Source: Trichobilharzia szidati
Taxonomy: Eukaryota; Platyhelminthes; Trematoda; Strigeidida; Schistosomatidae
DNA: 64,000 bases
Reading direction: 5' to 3'
Assembly (NCBI GenBank): GCA_944472155.2
Contig: OX235273.1
Coordinates: 6,731,204-6,795,203 of the forward strand
In this document: one piece after another, positions 52,126-62,645 of the stretch
Layout of the letters: every line of letters begins with the position of its first letter
Numbering within the stretch: position 1 is the first letter of the stretch
Notes under the pieces: model-generated
The model's database searches: none
Told to the model about the DNA's origin: nothing
The model's input: the letters and a program-made list of their open reading frames with translations, nothing else
Translations under genes and position numbers: made by a program

Positions 52126-53114
52126 TTTATATTATTATTATTATCTCCTTTAGTTCCCAGAGGAACAAAGGGCTTCGGCCGAACGTCTCCACTGCGTCCG
52201 GTTCTCACCTCTTTCAACGACTTCACCTAGCTCCACGTCTGCCCACACCTTTTCATCTCCTCTTCGCATCAACCTCCTCCTCTTCCATGTCACCCTCGCA
52301 CTGACAACCAACTAACTCGCTGCTTCCCATTCGGATTCCACTCGACCTGTGGCCTGGCGTTTGATGTCAATCACTTGATGGTTTGTTTTCTCAGACTATG
52401 GCCAGTCAATCCACCTAACTCCATTTCTTCCTGCATGCATATTTCTTGCACAGTTGGTACCTCCATCACCTACCCACTTACCTAGGAAGCACCGTTTCAA
52501 CTACAGGCGGACGGAACTGACGAGGATATCAAAACAAGGATCGGGAAAGCAAGACAAGCTTTCAATACTCTCAAGTCTATGTGGAGGTCAACAACACTCA
52601 GCATCAAAATTAAGATCCGGATTTTCAACTGAAATGTGAAGTCAGTGCTACTCTATACGGATCAGAGAATTGGCGCCGCGTTACGAAGGGCACTTCGAAC
52701 AAACTACAAACCTTCATCAGCAGCTGTCTTCGTCCAGTACTTCGCTCAAGATCAGATGGCCGGCCAGAAAAGATCAGCAACAGGGAGGGATCTCTGGTGA
52801 TGAACGAACCAACCAGTAACCGATTGTGAAACAAATAGGCAGGAAGAAATCGAGTTAGGTGGATTGGACGTACTCTGAGGAAACATTGCATCAAGTGACA
52901 TCACTAGACAAGCCATTGTTCGAGTGGAACCCGAAATGGAAGCGGCGAGTTGGTCGACAGTGCAAGAGTGACTTGGAGGAGGTGATGTGAAGAGGAGATG
53001 AAAGCGTGCGGGCAGACTTGGAGCCAGGTGAAGACTCTAGCAGAGAACCGAACGCAATGGAGACGTGTGCGGCTGAAGCTTTATGTCCCTCCAGGAATTA
53101 AAGGAAACAATAAT
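52126..53114. mobile_element. Two RTE 3' fragments facing each other (R2), minus 52126-52455, plus 52456-53114
   Basis: The left piece on minus has the 3' block (gccctttgttcctctgggaa in sense) and the RT C-terminal GWLAIV region. The right piece on plus runs from PTYLGSTVSTTGGRN-type residues through SMWRSTTLSIKIKIRIFN, SCLRPVLRSRWPARKDQQQG, to gctttatgtccctccaggaa. Both outer ends are true 3' ends, so they are two insertions or an inverted dimer, not one twin-primed copy. Confidence 0.8.
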
Positions 53115-53475
53115 AATTATTCTAATCCTGTGTAATTTTTTATTCCTATGTCTCTTGTATTCTATATTCACACCTCCTAACTTACATTTCAAGTTGGGAA
53201 AAATTTTGATTTCAATTTGTTTCCATTCTGATTTTCTACACACCTGTACTTCGTTCTATCCCTACATAACCTTTGTTTCTAAGCCTCTCTTAAACCACAG
53301 CAAGTTGAAAATAATTGTCACCTTTTTTTCGTCTTCGTAATTATGTGGAATCAGGTAAAAAAAAGTTGTATCTATGTAGAATTATGTATTTAAATGCAAT
53401 TGTAGAGCTGATTTTGAAAATGAAATCGCCGAAAAGATCGACATCGTTGTTGAACTTCGTGTTCTCTTCTTTCTA
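53115..53475 (+). mobile_element. Penelope-like element 3' end
   Basis: T-rich 3' region like that at 8600-9080, ending with gcaattgtagagctgatttt and tcgccgaaaagatcgacatc (53397-53450), the terminal PLE motif. Confidence 0.55.
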
Positions 53476-53504
53476 ATGTCCTCATGTGGGTGTTTTTCAC
53501 AATT

Positions 53505-53735
53505 ACCAAAAATAGACGCGTAAACAGATACCCTTTATGGTGTAAGTAATGCAGATGAGAAGAGAAAATGAATACTTTATAAAAGTGAAGGTTGATTGAA
53601 AGCTGTACTCAATGTTAGTGTAGGCTGAATGATAGATGCTCTCAGCGTGTTTGTTGATCACTTACTTACATAGCAAATGTTTATAAGATTAGAGAAGTAC
53701 TACAATTTGGACAAAATCATCTCAATGGCACACGA
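53505..53735 (-). repeat. Dispersed repeat, partner of 47396-47620
   Basis: Reverse complement of that block, with tagacgcgtaaacagatacc and gctgaatgatagatgctctc. Confidence 0.7.
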
Positions 53736-54169
53736 TAATAATAATAATAGTAATGATAACAGTTTTATTCTAAAAAAATGTGTTTGCATTTCAGAAAGAA
53801 TTTTGAGCAAGGTATTTACTCCATTTTACGGAATCTCCGAGTAGTTTTATGATCGATAATGCATCACCTGCTCTGAAGAAACACCTCTCTAGTTGAATCT
53901 ACAATTTAATGGGGAGGGGGACTGATCGTCAAAAGTAATGAGAAATTGTCTGTCCCAATTTTAAAACAGTTAGTCCCTTTTATAAATTTTGATAGCATTA
54001 TTAGAAGACGGAGATTATCTGAAAAATGTGATGTATTAGCGCTATACATTTCGAACAATCTGATCACACATTTACTTGTCAAGTCAATATATATGGAAAA
54101 GTTAAATTAAACAAGGTGACAAAAAAAAAAGAATTAAGAATAATTAACACAAACGTTTGGTAATCCAAT
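53736..54169. mobile_element. AT-rich; contains an inverted LINE tail
   Basis: 53985-54050 (agaagacggagattatctga) is the reverse complement of the 3' UTR end of the LINE at 4218-5480. The rest is unassigned. Confidence 0.5.
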
Positions 54170-54500
54170 CAAATAAGGATTACCAAGGTAGGTTAAGAGT
54201 AATAACAAACTGTTTTTGAATACACAAGGGGGGCTTAAGTTTATGAATGGCTATAGCCTCAGCGTATTTCAGTAAACGTCCTTGACCGTTTTTATAGATG
54301 ACCTTAAAGGCTGAGTTAACATCAACCTTATGGTTCATCTCGATTAAGTGTTTAGCTATAGACGAAGTTGGTAGTCTAGCACCTGCATCTATGGGCTTGT
54401 CACAATTCATCTGTTTTCCTAACCACTTTGGGATATGCTCTCCCACCCTCACGTGCAACGCGCGATTACTGTCCCAATTTTACTGAAGAAAATCTTCTTC
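54170..54500 (-). mobile_element. Penelope-like element GIY-YIG C-terminal part, open
   Basis: A 92-codon open frame: MHVRVGEHIPKWLGKQMNCD, SSIAKHLIEMNHKVDVNSAF, KVIYKNGQGRLLKYAEAIAI, HKLKPPLCIQKQF. This is the C-terminal half of the nuclease; the YIG core is absent. At 54475-54520 the plus strand has ttactgaagaaaatcttctt, a relative of the PLE terminal motif. Confidence 0.75.
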
Positions 54501-55010
54501 GCGGCTGAACTTCAACTTAGCTTCCTCTATGAAACCAATGATTCGTGTGAACTTAGTGAAGGATAAGTTACAACTGTTGGTCGAATTCATCAATGTACAT
54601 CTAACAATTCACCTGGTTGTATGGAGATAGTTGTGTTGGCAGTACGCAGTATCATCGTGCTATCATTGTGTGTATCACCGAACAGTTTCCCACACTCATG
54701 GTTTTATAAAAGGGGAGATAAATGCTTCCCCAATCCGTCATAGATCTATCTATCCTGGAACACCTGATTGAATCTGGACGCCACAAAGCAACTTCACTGT
54801 ATTTTATCTATAAAATACGTGGAAATCTTGGTAAAAGGAGGACGAATGAAACTTCTTCTTCTTCTTGAAATTGCAGAAGCAATGGTTGTAATTCATTAGC
54901 ATGTTAAATCCTGGACTCTGCATACAGAAGAAGAGGAAGTTTGTTACAATGGACCTGATCTGTAGTGACACTAAATAGGTAATTTTTATGATTTGTGTTT
55001 ATATTATTCT
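54501..55010 (+). mobile_element. Penelope-like element GIY-YIG tail, decayed
   Basis: From about 54660: VYHRTVSHTHGFIKGEINAS, then LEHLIESGRHKATSLYFIYK, then LLEIAEAMVVIH and LCIQKKR. It is close to 40386-40670. Stops and frameshifts present. Confidence 0.7.
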
Positions 55011-55789
55011 CTCCACCCCCCCCCTCGCACCCTGTTTCTACTCAATTTCATTCAATTTTAGTTGAATTGTACTCAGCACTCGTCAGGCAAGTATGTTATA
55101 TCACACGCAACTTACTTATTTATTAAATTATGTTTTAATTTCTACCCGATTAACGCTGTCTACCTTTGTTTTGCAATTAGCTATCTAAAGTTTACAATTC
55201 TAATGACACATCCTTGGAAAAATTCCTCCTTTTGTTGCTAAGACAATTTACTATACATGTATACAGGATTGTACAACTTGAGAATAGTATCGCTGAAAAC
55301 AGTAGTAACTCTTTATAATAAAGGTTTTTTGTATTTCGCAATGAATGAATGAAAAACAAAACGATATTTGCTGATCCTTTTACTGACATTTCGCTATTTA
55401 ATGCTGCTGCTAATAGCTTTATCAAAGTAGTAATATTAAACCAAAATTTACGAAAGCTCAGCTTCTTTGTCACAAATTAATCATCGTTCGTCAGTATGAG
55501 GTCATTTCTCAGTTGTAAAGTTGGCCAATTGGTAAAGATAACAAAACCAAGTGTAGATGTCTGTTGGATTTAATAAGTGTGTAAAATTACAAAAGCACTG
55601 TGTGTTTACATAATGAAATTGCTTATCACATCCGTGTTGATTTTGTCATTTCATGGGGGGCTGGGGTGGGTGTTGTAATCAGGTTAAATTCTATTTTAGT
55701 CCATCATTCCTATTTTAGACAATTTGGATTCCATTTGATATGAAGTGCTTCCGATGATATCAGACGTTCTTTGTGATTTCTGAAATGCT
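55011..55789. other. No gene recognised
   Basis: T- and C-rich PLE-like 3' sequence at the left, then AT-rich text. The 93-codon minus frame at 55192-55473 shows no domain. Confidence 0.5.
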
Positions 55790-56177
55790 TTTTCTGGATT
55801 ATTTAATATTGTCAAAATCAATTTTGTGACCAGATTCGATAGCGTGTACACCATCTATGGTTGATGAGTTTTCAAGCTTCTCTAGTTCAACCGGATTTCT
55901 CGGTGGTCGAACAGATGCTCTACATGTCCAAGGCTTCTCATTTTGATTACTAGCTGGCGAGGTTTGTCCGATACAGATCGCATCACATTTCAAGAAAGCA
56001 TTTCATTTTAAAGACACAATTAGGCAGAAAATCTTCAGGTATTTGGTCTATTATATGGAAAATGGCTGCTTTGAAGTTTATTCTCAAAAAATGCTTTTCT
56101 ACATAATATACAATTTTGAGCAAGTTTCTTATTGCAAAGAATTTGCTGCATTTTACTGAATCCCTAGGAAATATAAT
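55790..56177 (-). mobile_element. Penelope-like element RT end and GIY-YIG start
   Basis: The minus strand passes from IIFPRDSVKCSKFFAIRNLL (RT C-terminal end) through FKMKCFLEMKCDAICIGQTS, the CxxC-like/YIG core (here ICIGQT), to RASVRPPRNPVELEKLENSS. A frame change occurs at about 55990. Its upstream side is cut by the LTR at 56178. Confidence 0.7.
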
Positions 56178-56518
56178 TGTGGTGAGAGCTGTCTGCAAGC
56201 CAAAATTGTAGATAACAATTTACGTCAATCTCACTTCTTGAATCGGAGTCAGGAGGAAATACGATAACAAAGCCTAACCTTGAGGAACTCAACAACCAAT
56301 TAAAGCAGACTTAACGTGTGCAAATACGATTCGCAGATATATGGCTTAACTCTCTGAGAAACTGTCATAAGCAGTACAGACTAACCTTCAGCAAGAAGAC
56401 AACCAATCAGAATACGTTGCTTCTCCACTGACTATAATGTATATAAAAATCTATAAATATCTGTTGACTTTCTTAATAGACGATCTGTTGCCTGGCCTTT
56501 ATCTTCTGTTGTAACGCA
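56178..56518 (+). mobile_element. Solo LTR (about 341 bp)
   Basis: Starts tgtggtgagagctgtctgca, with tataaatatc and ttaatagacg near the end. The end is altered (gttgtaacgca). ataat occurs on both sides (56173-56177 and 56519-56523), consistent with a target duplication. Full-length subtype. Confidence 0.75.
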
Positions 56519-56814
56519 ATAATCGATAATACATTATTATCTGAAGCGATATTATTCCATCCGAAGTAGGCTTCAATGCTACTCACGTGATGTTCTTCCT
56601 CGATTTCCTTTGAAAAATTCCTACCGGTGGGCAGAAAGTTGTATGTTGGAAATCATATGCGTGACTCTTCATTGTCGTTTGTCTGTTGGATGGTAAGATT
56701 GGACATGTAAATTGTGCAATTAGTTATATTAATAAAAATAATAATAACTGTGGCATGTACTACTGATAAGATTTATTAGTAATATGTATATAAAGAGACG
56801 TTCATCGGCATCAT
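56519..56814. other. No recognised feature
   Basis: AT-rich; possible continuation of the interrupted PLE but no motif is legible. Confidence 0.4.
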
Positions 56815-57745
56815 TATTATTATTGTTCCCTTGGGTTCTTAGTGGAACATAGGGCTTCAACTGCACGCCTCCATTTGCTTCTGTTTTCTGCGGTATTTTT
56901 CACTTGCTTCCATGTTAATCCATACTGTTTCAACTCCTCTTCACACGATCTCCTCCATGTCACCCTTGGACGTCACACTACTCGCCGCTTCCCTTTCGGG
57001 TTCCACTCGAGCGTTGGCCTGATGCGCGATGTCACCCAGTGGCCTCCTCCTTCTCCACTTTCTCCTGCATATTTGTTGGGCGATTGTTTTGTTCTCGTTT
57101 TGTTTCTTCCCATAGTTTCTTGTTGGTGATTCCTTCCGGCCGGCCATCTGATCTTCAGTATAGAGCGAAGACAGTTAGTTGTTGATAAAGGTCTGCAACA
57201 GGCTGTTGGAAATATTCTTTGTGACCCGCTGAGTTTCTGATCCCTATAGAAGAAGTACTGACTTGACGTTTGTATTGAAAATCCGAATCATTTTGTTGTT
57301 GATGCAGGCTGAGTGACGAAGATTTCCAGATTGGTTTCAGGTTGATGAATGTGTTTCTCGCCTTCCCGATTCTCGTCTCGATTTGACATCCTCGTTCGTT
57401 CCGTTCCTCCTGTGGTTGAGACAATGCTCCCTACCTAGATAAGTGAATGAATGAAGTAACCTCTTTCAAATCCCTCCCGTTGATGGTGATTGGCGCTGGA
57501 TGTTGTTGTTGGTTGGTTGGTTATTTTCATAACCTCCGTCTTGTCTATATTCACCTGGAGTCCTGTCTTCTCTGGCTGCTTCTTCTACCAGTTTGTCGGT
57601 TTTCGCTTGTAAGTCTTCGATTTTGTGTGACATCAAACATCAATCATCCACGCGCGAAATCCAGGTCTTCTGGATTCTTCACGTAGGTCCAGGATATCCC
57701 TGTCTTCTCGTTTAACACTGTCTGACGCATAATCCAGTCCATCGG
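56815..57745 (-). mobile_element. RTE-type LINE fragment (group R1), frameshifted
   Basis: Minus strand from the palm: MDWIMRQTVLNEKTGISWTY, KNPEDLDFARG (frameshifted catalytic box with the 4-nt insertion), then SQPQEERNERGCQIETRIGK, LHQQQNDSDFQYKRQVS, IRWP, MAGRKESPTRNYGKKQ and the 3' block at 56830. Sister of 30195-31152. Confidence 0.85.
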
Positions 57746-58009
57746 CATACTACACATCAAATAGGAGGGAGACAGATTCAGCGTCAGAGAAAGAAAATTA
57801 TACAGCCTTGGTAAGATACATGGGAGACAACGTGAAAGGAACACAAAGAAACACATACAAGCACACAATATGAAGGAAGGCGAGAAGTAGCAGGCACAAC
57901 ACGGAAGATGATCTGTGCAAATTTCGCGTGCGTTGAAGATAAGGTGTACATAATTTGGCTATACAGAGGTTCCATAATTACAAATAAACATTCCTTTACT
58001 AAGTCACTC
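57746..58009. other. No recognised feature
   Basis: No domain in either strand. A minus frame here is short and unsupported. Confidence 0.45.
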
Positions 58010-58475
58010 ATCTTCTACCGTCACATAATGATTGTATCAGCAACACAATGATGAAAAAGCGGAGAAATCTGTGGTAACAGGAATAATGGAAAAACAACAT
58101 GATTAAACAAAAAATTGTGTTCAGATAGAAGTAGTAATCGATAAAGGCTAAGAAAAACCAAATGAACTGATTAAGTAATGCCAGATTGTACGGGGAGTAA
58201 ATGAAATACGTTTTTAATGAAGATGTGATAGTTAGATTAAGGGATGATAAGAGTGTGGGGTTGAAAATATAAGTAAGGAGTGGTGGTGAAGATGTCATCG
58301 GTTGGTCCGGTCTTAATAGGCCAGCAAGGAAGGGATAATGGCTGTGCACGAACTTCTTCTGAATGAGTATAGTTTGTGCTTAATAATTGTTCGAATGCTT
58401 ATCGCCTGCCTCAGCTGTGTGTAGTAGACGAATACGAAGTCTATTGGAAAGATTCGGTGGGATACGATGAATTTT
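58010..58475 (-). mobile_element. Penelope-like element 3' portion, downstream of a nested LINE
   Basis: The minus strand from 58475 continues the GIY-YIG tail (RIPPNLSNRLRIRLLHTAEA, then QKKFVHSHYPFLAG) and a pyrimidine-rich 3' region. Its upstream half lies at 59393-59950. Confidence 0.75.
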
Positions 58476-59392
58476 TTAATAATAATAATAATAATGATTT
58501 ACTTTATTCCAAAAACAGTACTTGTGATACAGAATGGAATTTTCAGCATTAATCATAATATTGCATCTAATTTCCTGAAATTATAAATAAAATTAATCAC
58601 ATAGAAAATTTTTCCACACTTACAATAGGGGTAATGTAAAAAAATAAAAAATAAAAAACATGCAACATATAAAATGGAAATAATAATAATGATAGCAGCT
58701 AAGGCAATGATAATAATACAAGTGGAAATCACCGTGGGCTTGTTTCACACAGTATCGTCGATGCGGTATACAAATCCTTGCATGATTAAAAATATTGAGT
58801 ATAATATTCTCTTTACATGATATGGTGAGGGGAAAAACAAAGATTACAGCAGTCATAGAGATAAGTTGGTGTTTGCAATTATGAAAGTAGTACAAAGAAG
58901 CAACAGGATCAGAAATAATATAATAAAAATAATAAAAGTAAAACTTGAAGGTATATAAAGATGGATGGAGGAGATTGTTTATTTACTAGATGAAAAAAGG
59001 TTAGCCAATTCTTGCCTGACGCTATTTTCATCACATAAAATACGTGACAAGTATGGTATCATAGAATTTTGATACTTAGACGTGCGAGCATACAGTTTTC
59101 TGAAGTTACTTCTTGTTCTACCTGAGGACATGCAAGGTGAAAGGTGAGGGTAAAGTGGATGCTCCAAGTCAGACAAAATCCCTTCAGCAAATTTACTGCA
59201 CGAAGTCAAGTGCCTATCGACAACGACGTTAACTATGTAGTCCACTGGGACACCACTCATCCTACTGACAGTCTTCAGCATTCTACGAATTGTGACAAAG
59301 TCCTTTTTAAGCAAACCAAGGAAAGAATAAGGGTGAACAATAAAGAAGAATAGGTAGGATGCAAGAGTTTATGAACTATAAGAGGAGGGCTC
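58476..59392 (-). mobile_element. CR1-type LINE inserted in a PLE
   Basis: Minus strand: a 111-codon open frame (58979-59314) with LKKDFVTIRRMLKTVSRMSG, YPHLSPCMSSGRTRSNFRKL and KYQNSMIPYLSRILCDENSV. A 3' UTR follows, ending cattctgtatcacaag and a TAA/ATT tail at 58476. It starts 5' truncated at about 59392, splitting PLE coding sequence. Confidence 0.85.
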
Positions 59393-59955
59393 TCGTTTGC
59401 TCCACTACATGACCGCTATCAACTAAATGTGACAAAATTGAGCTACGGTTAGTTTTTTTCTGTCCTTTGCCAAACCACGATGGGAGATATTCAATAGTCA
59501 CACGTTGGCTAAGCTGTTTAGTAGTAGTGTGCCCAACATAACTGTCACCGCAAGTGCAGTTGAATTGATAAATGCACATAGATGTGTGGCAAATTTATCT
59601 AGCTATCTATCCTTCGGTTGCGTCCCAATCATTCGTCGACTAGAGAATAACAAACATAGGTATGCTGCGTAAAATGTTCTTCGTATACTCCTGGAAATTC
59701 TCTGGAATAAAATCTCACTTGACAGAGAAGTCACCATTAAATTGTACCCTTATAAATAAAGGTCATAGTCTCAGGTTTTCTCTCCAATGTTTTCATATGT
59801 TTCTTTATGAAACTACTCGGATAGCCCATCTCCATCAAGGAATCATGAATATATTCAAATTCCTTTTGTAAGTGGTCATCCGTACACATCTTACTTACTG
59901 TGCTCGTAAGACACTTGACAACATTCCGTTTATACTTAATGGGCAATTATACACG
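59393..59955 (-). mobile_element. Penelope-like element, RT C-terminus and GIY-YIG start
   Basis: Minus strand: KYKRNVVKCLTSTVSKMCTD, LQKEFEYIHDSLMEMGYPSS, FIKKHMKTLERKP (typical PLE RT C-terminal region), a broken stretch, then CIYQFNCTCGDSYVGHTTTK, LSQRVTIEYLPSWF and ILSHLVDSGHV. CxC and SYVG of the nuclease are intact. The LINE insertion at 58476-59392 removes it from its C-terminus. Confidence 0.85.
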
Positions 59956-60665
59956 TTCTGGTGAGAATATATGACTAACAAAGGCTCTATAAGTGCATCA
60001 TTATGCCTACACTATCCTAGATGAGTAGAATTTTGAATCAACCTTGAGTTCGAGAGTATTGATTTATTACTTACATGTACGACATTTATTTATATAACGT
60101 GATCGATTAGCCAATAAGAAATGAGATGATGAAATTTAAAATCATGTATACACGTTGGCAGGATTTATCGGTCTGAGACGCCTACGCAATTTTTAATTTT
60201 TATTCATTTAAATAGTTAAGCTATTATTATTATTATTACTATTTTTACAAATTAAGGAAATTGATCGGAATGCGTTAAAATGATCCTAGGGTAGATGGAA
60301 GAGAACATTAGGAATATTAGAACACCATGAGTTTTCATCCAATTGATTGAAGACGTGAACTTCACGAATGTCTGCATAACTTTATAGAGTTAGAAATATG
60401 CAACTGATTCAGAAAAGAAGAGCACAGTTTGTATAAAATTATCAACCTATTGTTTAAATTAAACAGTAAGTAGTTAAATAGTGAAGGGATTAAATGTTCA
60501 ATGTCCTTGAATGGCCGCGCGATATAAATTAAGAGGATGCAGTTTAGCAAACAATACTTGAATAAAGCAAGAACAACAACTTTTTTCACAGAATAAAATG
60601 TTACCGTTATTGTTTATCTCGTTGGCTTCTCATCAGCTCAGTTACTTACAGGCCAGAGTCATTAT
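59956..60665. other. No gene recognised; AT-rich
   Basis: ATT run at 60222-60245. Open frames show no domain. Possibly PLE 5' sequence. Confidence 0.45.
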
Positions 60666-60667
60666 CA

Positions 60668-61277
60668 AGTATATCTACAGAAACAATTTCAACAAACTTG
60701 CAAGGAGAGTTCATTTTTAAACAAAAATCAACCGTTATATGCATACAACACTACTACTACTACTAATAATAATAATAGTAATCACTTTATTCCAAACTAA
60801 TAACTGCTTCTTTCTGAACACACACCTAAATCTGGTTTCAGGCACTTGATGGAGATTACTTTGGCAAACTTTAGGAGAATTGAACTCTTTTGCCTATTGA
60901 TAATTTTGAACGATCTTCCGACGTCCACCTCCTCATGACTGGTGTCAAGGAGATGCCTGGTGATGACATTGTTGAAAGCAATTGCTCCCATGAGAGATAG
61001 GCTTTTTGGTACATGTTCAGAAAATCGAAGGTATGCCCTCCTTTCTATTCTTCCAATCTAAATGAATCCCACCACAGATGCATGTAGATTCGTAAATACA
61101 GTTCTAGTTAACATGAGATGGATATATATATCGATTTCTGAGTGTACCAAAGAGCAAGTTGTTCGATAGACGTAAATATTTCTTTGGGGTTAAATTCTCA
61201 TCAAAGCTGTACAGATGAATAGTCTTTGAAAAAGATTGGTGAAAATGTTCATAAATATCAGTACTCATAATTAAGTA
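60668..61277 (-). mobile_element. Penelope-like element 3' unit, first of a tandem pair
   Basis: Minus strand: FNNVITRHLLDTSHEEVDVG, RSFKIINRQKSSILLKFAKV, ISIKCLKPDLGVCSERSSY (GIY-YIG tail), then the 3' region ending aagtatatctacagaaacaa at 60668. Very similar to 61617-62215. Confidence 0.8.
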
Positions 61278-61613
61278 TGTGGTGAGAGCTGTCTACTAGC
61301 CAAATTGGTAGACAGTAATTTACGTCAATATTTGCGTTCCCAAGATTTGTCATGAGAAAATGTGAACAAAGATTGATTCAAAACCGACCACAGCAGACTT
61401 TGCGTAGGCGGATGCAGTTAACATATAGAGGATTTGACATTCAAGAAACAGTCACAAATAGATGAAAGATTAACTTTACGTGAGAAACAACCAATCGGAA
61501 GACTGTGTTTGTTTGCTTAACTAATCTATAATAATGTACATGAAAATATATAAATATGCTTTGATTTCCTTAATAAATGATCTGTTGCCTGACTCTTGCC
61601 TTCTGTCGTTACA
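61278..61613 (+). mobile_element. Solo LTR (336 bp) with 4 bp target duplication agta
   Basis: Starts tgtggtgagagctgtctact and ends ctgtcgttaca. agta flanks at 61274-61277 and 61614-61617. Contains tataaatatg and aataaatg. This is the reference full-length copy for the family in this window. Confidence 0.9.
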
Positions 61614-61616
61614 AGT

Positions 61617-62215
61617 ATATCTACAGAAACAATTTTAACAAACTTGCAAGGAGAGATCACTTTTAAACAAAAATCAATCAACATATGCATACAATACTAC
61701 TATTACTAATAATAGTAATCACTTTATTCCCAACTGATAACTGCTTCTTTCTCAACACATAAATAAACCTGGTTTTATGCACTTGATGGAGATTACTTTG
61801 GCAAACTTAAGGAGAATTGAACTCTTTTGTCTATTGATAATTTTGAACGATTTTCCGACGTCCACCTCTTCATGATCCGTGTTAAGGAGATGGCTGGTGA
61901 TGGCATTGTTGAAAGGATTTGTTCCCCTGAAATGTAGGCTTTTTGGTACAAGTTCAGAAAATCGGACGTATACCCTCCTTCTTTCTGTTCTTGCAATGTA
62001 ACTGATTACCATCGCAGATACATGTAAATTTGTATATACAGACTGAAGTTAACATGAGAAGGATATTTGTCAATTTTTGATTGCACCAAAGAACAAGTTA
62101 TTCAATAGACGGGGGGGGGGGGGGGTAAATTCTCATCAAAGCTGTACAGGTAAATAGTCTTTGTAAAAGATTGACGAAAATGTTCACAAATATCAGTACT
62201 TAATATTTAGAACAA
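61617..62215 (-). mobile_element. Penelope-like element 3' unit, second of a tandem pair
   Basis: Minus strand: ERRRVYVRFSELVPKSLHFR, FNNAITSHLLNTDHEEVDVG, KSFKIINRQKSSILLKFAKV. The frame is longer here than in the first unit. A G run at 62110-62125 lies in its upstream part. Confidence 0.8.
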
Positions 62216-62249
62216 CACATGTAAGCGAATAATCAAATGTCGGTAGTAT

Positions 62250-62645
62250 AAACTCAACAGCGCGGTTCGAACCCAGTGTAACAACAGAAGACAATGGCCA
62301 GGCAGCAGATCGTTTATTAAGGAAAATCAACACATAAATTTTAATGTACATTATTCTAGATTATTGTTAATAGAAAATACAGTCTTCTGATTGGTTGTTT
62401 CTCACAGAAAGTTAACCTTGCATCTCTTTGTGGCTGTGTCAGATCATCCATATGCTAACTGTATCCGCCTAGGTAAAGCCTTTGTTCTCATTTTCTCACC
62501 ACCAATATTGGGGATATAAACATTGACGTCAATTACTGTCTACCAACTTTGGCTATCAGCCAGTTCTCACCACACCAGCACCTTCTGGTTATAAGGACAG
62601 ATCGTAGACCATTCAACCCCTGAAATTCCGATTAATGACCAATAT
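62250..62645 (-). mobile_element. SINE-A fragment split by a solo LTR in its B box
   Basis: gcggttcgaacccag (62262-62276) continues after the LTR as caccttctggttataaggac (62577 on), exactly as in unbroken minus SINE-A copies. The hammerhead part to the left is replaced by other sequence. Confidence 0.75.
62277..62574 (-). mobile_element. Solo LTR (298 bp) with 4 bp target duplication ccag
   Basis: Minus strand starts tgtggtgagaactggctgat and ends ctgttgttaca. ccag at 62273-62276 and 62575-62578. Internal wording matches the copy at 6453-6755. Confidence 0.9.

Noticed and set aside
52126..53114. Single twin-primed (5'-inverted) LINE insertion
   Set aside because: Twin priming leaves one 3' end. 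Both outer ends here are true RTE 3' ends.
55192..55473. 93-codon minus-strand open frame as a gene
   Set aside because: No motif, AT-rich, flanked by PLE debris. A hidden host exon cannot be excluded without transcript data.
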